Below are positions 1 through 4,789 of a stretch of DNA of 6,719 bases, one piece after another. The notes under the pieces were generated by a model. The model had not been told where the DNA came from. It was given only the letters and a program-made list of their open reading frames with translations, and made no database searches. The translations under genes were made by a program, and so were the position numbers. The stretch is from JANMZR01 sp031383555. GTDB lineage: Bacteria; Bacteroidota; Bacteroidia; Cytophagales; Spirosomataceae. The DNA is taken from contig JANMZR010000413.1 in the NCBI GenBank assembly GCA_031383555.1, positions 1 through 6,719 of the forward strand, written 5' to 3'. Positions within the stretch are counted from its first letter, which is position 1. Every line of letters begins with the position of its first letter.

Positions 1-84
1 CAAGTCTATTGACTTTGCTTGCTGAGCGTAACTATTTGTAAATGAGACAACTAATACTAAAAAAAACAAATATTTTATTTTCAT
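1..84 (-). CDS. Exported protein, N-terminal fragment (cut by window edge)
   Basis: The open frame starts at ATG (84-82, minus strand) and runs off the left edge after 28 codons. The visible residues begin MKIKYLFFLVLVVSFTNSYA and continue QQAKSIDL. This is a classic signal peptide: a lysine-rich start, a hydrophobic core, and a likely cleavage after Ala20 (SYA|QQ). The product is therefore probably exported to the periplasm, outer membrane or medium, but nothing of the mature protein is visible, so no family can be given. A TAnnTTTG-type -7 box (minus strand TAAATTTG, 109-102) lies just upstream and would give a very short leader. The strong terminator at 272-310 separates this gene from the one at 427-1218, so it is probably transcribed on its own. 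Confidence 0.75.
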   Translation of the reverse strand, partial: MKIKYLFFLVLVVSFTNSYAQQAKSIDL

Positions 85-92
85 ATTGTTAT

Positions 93-109
93 ATTTGTTA
101 ACAAATTTA
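93..109 (-). promoter_or_regulatory. Possible -7 promoter box overlapped by a 14-bp palindrome
   Basis: On the minus strand TAAATTTG (109-102) fits the Bacteroidota -7 consensus TAnnTTTG, 17 bp upstream of the ATG at 84. It overlaps the perfect palindrome ATTTGTTAACAAAT (93-106). No TTG-type -33 element is seen at the usual 17-23 nt distance, so the promoter call is weak. A 14-bp palindrome is also not very surprising in DNA this AT-rich. Confidence 0.3.
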
Positions 110-271
110 AATTCTAGCATCATAATATACATAGAATTTCTATTGATAATTTTTGCTATTGTTTATATTAAAAATAAAATTTAAAGTATCTATGAAATAT
201 GTAAATATACTTATAAGAAAAGCAATTGCAAAAATCATACCCTTGAATTTTATTGGGTGGTAAATAAATAG

Positions 272-310
272 AAAAGCCACTAAAAAATTAAGTTTTTTTA
301 GTGGCTTTTT
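272..310 (-). terminator. Rho-independent terminator, structurally bidirectional
   Basis: The sequence AAAAGCCACTAAAAAA (272-287) is perfectly complementary to TTTTTTAGTGGCTTTT (294-309), with a six-base loop. The stem is 16 bp: the GCCAC/GTGGC part gives strength and the A/T flanks provide a T-tract on either strand. It lies about 120 bp past the stop codon of the minus-strand gene at 427-1218 and upstream of the next minus-strand gene at 1-84. Its natural job is therefore ending the transcript of the 427-1218 gene. Confidence 0.8.
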
Positions 311-313
311 GGC

Positions 314-367
314 TTCGACTTCGCACAGCCATCCATAAGTAACACTTGTTCTATAAGCGAAGTCGAA
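314..367. repeat. REP-like intergenic inverted repeat (TTCGACTTCGC arms)
   Basis: TTCGACTTCGC (314-324) and its exact reverse complement GCGAAGTCGAA (357-367) form 11-bp arms around a 32-bp spacer. The spacer can form small internal pairings (AAGT/ACTT at 337-347). The arms are clearly more GC-rich than the surrounding DNA. Arms of the type 'CTTCGAC...CGCTCAG' recur between genes in many Bacteroidota genomes, from memory, so this is probably one copy of such a dispersed palindromic element. It lies between the stop codon at 427 and the terminator, where it could form an mRNA 3' hairpin. Only one copy is in the window, so its repeat nature is inferred. Confidence 0.5.
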
Positions 368-426
368 AGAAAAAAATTAATTAAAGATTTTACTCTAAAT
401 CCTGCAGATTCGGTGGTCTATTTTTT

Positions 427-1218
427 TTACTTTGGAGGGTTTGTCTCAGAAATTAAATGCCATTCTTCTGTCAAATACACTGATTCAATTTCGTTGGTAG
501 CCTTAATAATATCTGCCCAAGATTTGCCGCCTGTTGCATTAGTATAATCAGAATCCGGTAGTCTTTTTGTGTATTGAGCCCAGTCTTTATAAAAGTCAAC
601 TGCCAAATAGTTGTAATGGGCTTTTGTGCCCCAAGGCATATCTAATTGCCAACCTTGCCAGCCCTCACGTTTGCCTTTAGTCATTTCCATACGGTGCATT
701 GGCTCCCACATTGTTTTTTCAAGGTTACGATATTCGGCACCTTTGCCATCCTTTACGTTGATATAAACAACTGTCATTGCTTTGTTGCCACGGCTGCCTT
801 CATTGAAAAACTGCCCCCATTGACTAATGCGAACACCTCGAACCAAATCCCTAGAATCGAGGGTTCTTTTAGTTGCGATTGTGAGGTCCATTTTTGGGTG
901 AACTGCTTTGAAAGTATTCAAAAAATCCCAATCGCTACCGGATTGGGCTAAATCAGAATAGATGCTTACAGTTGCATAATGGTATTCGGCATTGGTACCT
1001 CCAGGAAATGGAATCGCAAATAAGCCCCAATACGACTTCTTGCCATCATTTACTAATTTTTGGTGTATGGGTTTCCAAATATCAGCTTCCATTTTTTCAT
1101 AAACTGCATTTCCATTTTCAGGCACTTTCATATACTCAACTACAGCAACAACTTGAGCATTAGTAAAATGGCAAATAAATATAAAAATTAGCGTAAGGAA
1201 AATATTGTGTTTTTTCAT
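427..1218 (-). CDS. Exported protein of unknown function with two similar halves
   Basis: The product is 263 residues with a clear signal peptide (residues 1-22, ending FTNAQ). I do not recognise a named family. The mature part is an internal duplication. Half 1 (about 24-90) and half 2 (about 149-213) share the order: strand (VVEYMKV / VVYINVK), helix with a W-x-P-x-H motif (W48-P50-H52 / W171-P173-H175), strand with Trp, then P-x-GGT / P-W-GT and a Y-H-Y-A / Y-N-Y-L strand followed by a Tyr and acidic pair. This beta-alpha-beta-beta order suggests two ferredoxin-like, dimeric alpha/beta-barrel type domains (as in ABM or NIPSNAP folds) in one chain; that is inference from pattern only. The conserved W, P, H and G positions point to a shared binding or structural site. 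No Shine-Dalgarno sequence is seen, as usual for the phylum. The gene stands alone, with a gene-free gap upstream and a strong terminator downstream. Confidence 0.85.
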   Translation of the reverse strand: MKKHNIFLTLIFIFICHFTNAQVVAVVEYMKVPENGNAVYEKMEADIWKPIHQKLVNDGKKSYWGLFAIPFPGGTNAEYHYATVSIYSDLAQSGSDWDFLNTFKAVHPKMDLTIATKRTLDSRDLVRGVRISQWGQFFNEGSRGNKAMTVVYINVKDGKGAEYRNLEKTMWEPMHRMEMTKGKREGWQGWQLDMPWGTKAHYNYLAVDFYKDWAQYTKRLPDSDYTNATGGKSWADIIKATNEIESVYLTEEWHLISETNPPK

Positions 1219-1571
1219 TGTTTGTAATTTTTAAAAGGTTTGAGTTATTGTTTTCTGCCAATTTAAAAATTAAACTTCACAATAGCTAAAAAAATCTATT
1301 TGTCGGTAATATTTTTGAGTAAAAACTTATTGAGTGGTAATAATATAGGTAAAATACTATATTTGATATAGAGGAAAGGGTGTTTTTTGATTAATTATAG
1401 TTTCAAAAATTGTTAGTAGTTTTTATTATTTTTTTAAAAATACTTGTATCCCACTTGATTGCCATTTTTTTATTACATTCAGAAATAGGTAATAATTGGC
1501 CAGCTTAAATTCAAATGCTTTTTCGCTTGTTTGGTTTGAGTCTTTTATTTTATGACGATTTAATTACCATC
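1219..1571. other. Gene-free AT-rich intergenic region
   Basis: This stretch of about 350 bp separates the LytTR gene from the duplicated-domain gene. Reading both strands gives only very short frames (up to about 20 codons, without recognisable features). I see no convincing hairpin terminator for the LytTR gene and no clear TAnnTTTG promoter box on the minus strand for the gene at 1218. A plus-strand TATATTTG (1358-1365) fits a -7 box but has no gene after it. The promoter of the 427-1218 gene probably lies here but cannot be pinned down. Confidence 0.5.
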
Positions 1572-1895
1572 TTAAACAGCTATTTTATTTTTTATTTCAA
1601 CCTGCAATCGTCTAGAAATAGGGAAGATACGCCCATTGATGAGCTCAACAAAAGGGCAAGAACTGTTTAAGTTTATTGACGAAATATATAGTTTATTCAC
1701 AACTAGGCCTCTCCTTATTTTCAGAAATTTTTCATTCGATATTCGGCTTTGAATAATTTTTAGCGTTTTGCTAAATAAGAATTCTTTGTCATAGGTGAAT
1801 ACTAAAGTGTAATTTGACGCCGATTGCAAATACAAAATAGAATTTGTAGGCACCACTACTTTTGAAGTGATATTAAGTTGATTAACTGTTTTCAT
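1572..1895 (-). CDS. Stand-alone LytTR-type DNA-binding protein
   Basis: The product has 107 residues and consists almost wholly of one LytTR DNA-binding domain (about residues 12-105). Matching family features are the ILYLQSASNYT strand (20-30), where response regulators of this class often have 'I.yIea..nY', the helix TLKIIQSRI (44-52), the F-x-x-I-R-R-G-x-V-V-N segment (57-67, 'F.rihrs.lVN' in the family), and the final G-R-I-F-P-I-S-R-R (88-96). LytTR domains bind DNA through beta-strand loops and usually sit behind a receiver domain. There is none here, nor any membrane segment, so the protein cannot be controlled by direct phosphorylation of its own chain. It may be regulated by abundance, by an unseen partner, or may autoregulate. 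The upstream gap of 190 bp contains a 7-bp-arm inverted repeat. Family call is firm; target genes are unknown. Confidence 0.85.
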   Translation of the reverse strand: MKTVNQLNITSKVVVPTNSILYLQSASNYTLVFTYDKEFLFSKTLKIIQSRISNEKFLKIRRGLVVNKLYISSINLNSSCPFVELINGRIFPISRRLQVEIKNKIAV

Positions 1896-1936
1896 GTTTT
1901 TTAAAATTATGGGTTTATTAGTTGATTAATTAAAAC

Positions 1937-1960
1937 TGAAAGGTTTTGATTTTCCTTTCA
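1937..1960. repeat. Inverted repeat upstream of the LytTR gene
   Basis: TGAAAGG (1937-1943) and CCTTTCA (1954-1960) are perfect inverted 7-bp arms around a 10-base T-rich loop. The repeat ends 42 bp upstream of the LytTR start codon. It could be an operator half-site pair, a leader hairpin, or a weak end signal for the upstream peptidase transcript. No strong T-tract follows, so a terminator is the least likely reading. Confidence 0.3.
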
Positions 1961-2060
1961 ATCTTTTGAGAAGTAAATTTCAATTTTGTTACATCCAATC
2001 ATTCTTTTTAAAAAGGGCTGATTTTTTTTCGAATTGAACAACCAATTTCATTAACTTGTT

Positions 2061-2098
2061 TGTAAAATAAAACCTAAAATCAGTATCAGTTATTAGGT
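2061..2098 (-). terminator. Weak possible terminator at the end of the peptidase gene
   Basis: On the minus strand ACCTAA (2098-2093) pairs with TTAGGT (2077-2072) and is followed by TTTTATTTTA (2071-2062). The stem is only 6 bp with a loop of about 15 bases and overlaps the stop codon at 2086-2088. It is in the right place and orientation to end the peptidase transcript, but it is thermodynamically weak and may be chance. Confidence 0.25.
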
Positions 2099-2928
2099 GT
2101 AGTATTGCAACTTCCAACACTTGCATGAAAATAGGTACCTGTGTTTGCTGTAAAACCAGGACTCAAAGTAACATTATTCCCAGCTCTAAAAAAACCGATA
2201 GATCCATTCGAAAAAGTCACAAGACTAGCTGCTGATACTGAATTTGAGGCCAGAGAAACTTCCTTTTCTCCATTGCCTACAGTATTAATAACAAAACTTT
2301 GGTTTGCTCCTGCTGTGCAACTACAATTTGCAGCTGTATATACGTCGTCTTTAGTGTAATAATTATTAGGAATATCGCAAATAACTGGAATTAATCTCTG
2401 TTCTGAGTTATCCATAAAGCCGCCAGTAAGGTCCATAGGTGGGTTGACAGGGTCGGCTGGGGCACGCACTTCAAAGTGCAAATGCCTAAAACCAGCTGGC
2501 GATACGGCCCCAATCGAACATTCTAGGCCTAAATATGTTCCTGCACTTACCACTTGATTGACCGTCACAGCAACAGAGTTCTGTTTAAAATGTGTGTATT
2601 TAGTCCACTCTCCATTGGCATGCGCTATCCATACATAATTATTGGAAGCACTATTGCCTGGGCCTGACACATTGTAATCGTCTTCCACATACCTAACGGT
2701 ACCAGCTGCAGCTGCTACTATTTGGTGTGTATCGCAATTATCGTCGCCAGTAGCACGCAAATCAAATGCACCTATTGGGGTATGGGTTATGTCGTCCTGA
2801 CTTACCCTATATTCGGTACCATTAGCATAAGGTGAGCGATAAATATTTCGAGAAAATTCGAAAGCAGGTTGTGCAATAAGTCCAAAACTTGTTAATATTG
2901 AAATTATTAGAATTTTTATCGTTTTCAT
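2086..2928 (-). CDS. Exported M23-type metallopeptidase with C-terminal 3-coathanger stack domain
   Basis: The product has 280 residues. A signal peptide (1-20, ending GLIAQ) precedes an M23 (lysostaphin/LytM-like) domain at about 35-160, a fold that binds Zn and usually cuts peptide cross-bridges in peptidoglycan or other proteins. Visible metal and catalytic positions are H49 and D56 (THTPIGAFD), H113 in YTHF, and H149-L150-H151 in the RHLHFEV motif. The strand QIVAAAAGTVRYV and the segment Q125-V-V-S-A-G-T-Y-L-G are also typical. The first ligand pair is spaced H-x6-D, not the common H-x3-D, resembling M23 variants with an 'H...A-x-DF' motif. Residues about 205-274 match the Bacteroidota 3-coathanger stack pattern (VTFSNGS, FRAGNNVTLSPGF, GTYFHASV), often found at the C-terminus of exported proteins. 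It lies 64 bp downstream of the fibre-like gene on the same strand, so the two may share a transcript. Whether it acts on the cell's own wall or on external targets is not shown. Confidence 0.88.
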   Translation of the reverse strand: MKTIKILIISILTSFGLIAQPAFEFSRNIYRSPYANGTEYRVSQDDITHTPIGAFDLRATGDDNCDTHQIVAAAAGTVRYVEDDYNVSGPGNSASNNYVWIAHANGEWTKYTHFKQNSVAVTVNQVVSAGTYLGLECSIGAVSPAGFRHLHFEVRAPADPVNPPMDLTGGFMDNSEQRLIPVICDIPNNYYTKDDVYTAANCSCTAGANQSFVINTVGNGEKEVSLASNSVSAASLVTFSNGSIGFFRAGNNVTLSPGFTANTGTYFHASVGSCNTTPNN

Positions 2929-2992
2929 AATTAAAAAATTTTTTTATTTGTACAAAAATTTAAATTTTAAATTGTGGAAAAAGGCTCTACAA

Positions 2993-4555
2993 TTATTTAT
3001 TTTTCAAATCATTTATTTTTGTTTCCAATTGCAAAACATAGAGAGTTAATTCTTCTATTTTCTCCATCATTTTACGCTGCATTTCACCCACTTCAAGGCC
3101 ACTTTTTTCAATTTCTGCGGCAGCAGGTATATTGGGAAGATGCTTATTTTCAGCAATATAGCTACGTAATTCACCAAAACTTTTTAGTTTATATTTATCA
3201 TAAAATACATAATCGGGCCAGTTGCCGCTTAATTGCACTTTAAGTTCTTCAACAACGGCCTTGCCATTTACACTCAACATATAACCAGTTGCGGGAACAG
3301 AAGTACCCATGCTAATTTGTCCGGTTGGGTTTATATACATTCTATTAGTACCATTTGTGCGTAAAATCAATTTCCCCAAATCATTTGTAGCATTAGTGCC
3401 AACTCTTACATCAACGCCCTCAACTTGCAAAAAACCCATATCTATACCAGCGTTGGTGGTCATCTGTATAATTGGAGTAGCGCTTTGCATTTTTATATCA
3501 CCTGTCATATGTAGCTGTGCTGTGGGCGTAATATTGCCTAATGCCACATTTCCACCACTATTTTGCAAGAAAAGTGATGAAGCAGCTCCATTATTTCTGG
3601 CTTGGATTTCATTATTATCCATGGCAATATTTGAGCTTGTAGTGGCTCCCATAAGTAAGAAACCACTGCTGGCAGCTGCCAGACTTACATCGTTGCCGGT
3701 AGATAAATGTAGTTTTGTACCAGTAGCTTCAGAGCCATTGCCCAATTGCACTTTGCTGCCATCTCTAGCCAAAAATAGGGTGGAGGCCACTCCATTATTT
3801 CTTGCCAAAATTTCATTATTATCAAATACCACATTTTCTCCATTCGATGGCCCAATCATCATATATCCGCTATTAGCTATTCCTAAGCCAGCATCGACAC
3901 CTGTTGAAATATGTAGTTTCGTAGTGGCAAAATCAATTGCTGAACCCAATCGTATTTTGCCGCCATTAATTCCATTTAAAATGAGCTCACTTGAGCTGCC
4001 ATTGAAATAGGATTGAATATTCGGACCTTGAAATAGTATATTATCGTCAACGGTAGCACCAATTTGTACATTTCCACCACTATTTTGTAAGAAAAGTTTT
4101 GAAGCAGCTCCATTATTTCTAGCCTGAATTTCATTATTATCCATTGCCAGATTACCCGTAGCTTCGGTGCCCAACATAAAATAACCGTTATTGATGAGTG
4201 AAACATCATTGAAACCAACAATTTGAAATTTACTAGTTGGCGTGGTGATTCCCACACCAAAGTTGCCATTTTGGGCGATAGAAAATCTTTTCAAAGAATT
4301 TGTCCAAAAGTCGAGGCCATTCAAATTAGTACCAAGGCCAGTTTTTGTGCTACTTATTCCCACTGTAAATGGTGAACCACCAAATACTAAGCTTGCACTA
4401 TCAAGAGTACCATAGTTTTTCGAAGTATGATCGAGGCCAATTGTACCATTTACCGAAAAAGTTTTTAAAGGAACTGGTGTATTAATACCTATATTTTGAG
4501 CAGAAAGCCTATACGAAGCTAACAAAATGATGAGTAGGAGTAATTTAGTTTTCAT
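2993..4555 (-). CDS. Exported fibre-like repeat protein with conserved Bacteroidota C-terminal module
   Basis: The product has 520 residues. A signal peptide (1-20, RLSAQ) is followed by NIGINTP-VPLKTFSVNG, the usual N-terminus of Bacteroidota tail-fibre-like proteins. The body is rich in G, N, S and T and has three related blocks: about 108-167, 213-271 and 281-340. Each contains a D/F-x-x-N-E-I-x-A-R-N-N-G-x-A-S-x-L-F-L core, consistent with a beta-helical or trimeric fibre. The C-terminus (427-520) is the widespread module SVNGKAVVEELKV, NWPDYVF, KHLPNIP, and a heptad-like KIEELTLYVLQLETKINDL tail (499-517) that probably forms a coiled coil for oligomerisation. Such proteins are often annotated 'tail fiber domain-containing', but no phage gene is nearby. 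The tail lacks the S74 endosialidase-chaperone S-D-x-R-x-K signature, so self-cleavage is not predicted. A surface adhesin or extracellular fibre role is inference. The gene heads a likely two-gene transcript with the M23 peptidase and is divergent from the 7TM sensor. Confidence 0.82.
   Translation of the reverse strand: MKTKLLLLIILLASYRLSAQNIGINTPVPLKTFSVNGTIGLDHTSKNYGTLDSASLVFGGSPFTVGISSTKTGLGTNLNGLDFWTNSLKRFSIAQNGNFGVGITTPTSKFQIVGFNDVSLINNGYFMLGTEATGNLAMDNNEIQARNNGAASKLFLQNSGGNVQIGATVDDNILFQGPNIQSYFNGSSSELILNGINGGKIRLGSAIDFATTKLHISTGVDAGLGIANSGYMMIGPSNGENVVFDNNEILARNNGVASTLFLARDGSKVQLGNGSEATGTKLHLSTGNDVSLAAASSGFLLMGATTSSNIAMDNNEIQARNNGAASSLFLQNSGGNVALGNITPTAQLHMTGDIKMQSATPIIQMTTNAGIDMGFLQVEGVDVRVGTNATNDLGKLILRTNGTNRMYINPTGQISMGTSVPATGYMLSVNGKAVVEELKVQLSGNWPDYVFYDKYKLKSFGELRSYIAENKHLPNIPAAAEIEKSGLEVGEMQRKMMEKIEELTLYVLQLETKINDLKNK
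3536..4234 (-). repeat. Three in-gene repeat blocks of the fibre protein
   Basis: Three protein repeats map to 4234-4055, 3919-3743 and 3715-3536. The first and third are also similar as DNA: 3547-3628 and 4069-4150 align without gaps at an offset of 522 bp with roughly nine differences in 82 bases. The middle copy is more diverged. Blocks two and three are 68 residues apart, while blocks one and two are about 104 apart because of an extra segment (about 168-211). The near-identity of the outer copies suggests recent duplication or gene conversion. Confidence 0.75.
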
Positions 4556-4617
4556 TTGCTTTTGGTTTAAATAATATTATAAATTGTTTAATTATCAATT
4601 TTTTATTTTTTGATAAG

Positions 4618-4649
4618 CAAATTTAATGTAATGAAAAGACCAATTTCAA
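4618..4649 (-). promoter_or_regulatory. Predicted Bacteroidota-type promoter of the fibre gene
   Basis: On the minus strand TTG (4649-4647) and TAAATTTG (4625-4618) are separated by 21 bases. This fits the known Bacteroidota sigma-factor pattern, TTG (-33), 17-23 bases, TAnnTTTG (-7). Transcription would start near 4612, leaving a leader of about 55-60 bases before the ATG at 4555. The same 8-base -7 box occurs before the gene at 84. Confidence 0.5.
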
Positions 4650-4667
4650 TACAAACTAGTTTGTATT
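4648..4667. promoter_or_regulatory. Perfect 20-bp palindrome, candidate operator
   Basis: AATACAAACTAGTTTGTATT is an uninterrupted palindrome with no spacer. It lies in the divergent intergenic region between the fibre gene (start 4555) and the 7TM sensor gene (start 4790). It overlaps the predicted -33 element of the fibre promoter by two bases. This arrangement is typical of a dimeric repressor or activator site; a TetR-like dimer would fit the size, but no such regulator is encoded in the window. My rough base-composition estimate makes a 20-bp perfect palindrome by chance in this window unlikely (order of a few per cent). Confidence 0.5.
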
Positions 4668-4789
4668 TTTTGGTTAAAAGAGGGAAAAGTTTTCTATTGA
4701 CTCTCGTAACTATAAAACCGAAAAATTTAAATTAATAGCATTTTTTTTAATTAATTAAAAAAGTTGTAATTTGAGGACAAACCCCACCA

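Noticed and set aside
1358..1365. TATATTTG on the plus strand, fitting a -7 promoter box
   Set aside because: No plus-strand gene follows for over 3 kb, the nearest TTG is 25 bases away, and such boxes are frequent by chance in AT-rich DNA.
1407..1468. A frame of about 20 codons on the minus strand in the 1219-1571 gap
   Set aside because: Very short, with no motif, signal sequence or ribosome-binding support.
1870..1895. A single ACAGTTAAT on the minus strand inside the LytTR gene start, matching a LytTR half-site
   Set aside because: LytTR sites need two direct repeats about 12-13 bases apart, and I found no second copy at that spacing.
2004..2015. Palindrome CTTTTTAAAAAG
   Set aside because: It is almost pure A/T, short, and expected by chance at this composition.
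2993..3270. Possible S74 endosialidase-type autoproteolytic chaperone at the fibre C-terminus
   Set aside because: The S-D-x-R-x-K signature is absent; the tail matches the HLPNIP...KIEELTLY module common in Bacteroidota exported proteins. A prophage origin is also unsupported, as no phage gene is nearby.
3309..4010. A 233-codon open frame on the plus strand, with some hydrophobic stretches, opposite the fibre gene
   Set aside because: It lies wholly antisense to the repeat region of a well-supported exported protein, and its apparent repeats simply mirror those of the real gene. No signal peptide, family motif or promoter supports it.
3536..4234. Regularly spaced repeats that could suggest a CRISPR array
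   Set aside because: The repeats are long, imperfect, in frame within one coding sequence and unevenly spaced, so they are protein repeats.
4767..4773. TAATTTG as a -7 box for the sensor gene
   Set aside because: It is one base short of the TAnnTTTG spacing and would start transcription almost at the ATG, so I do not call it a promoter.
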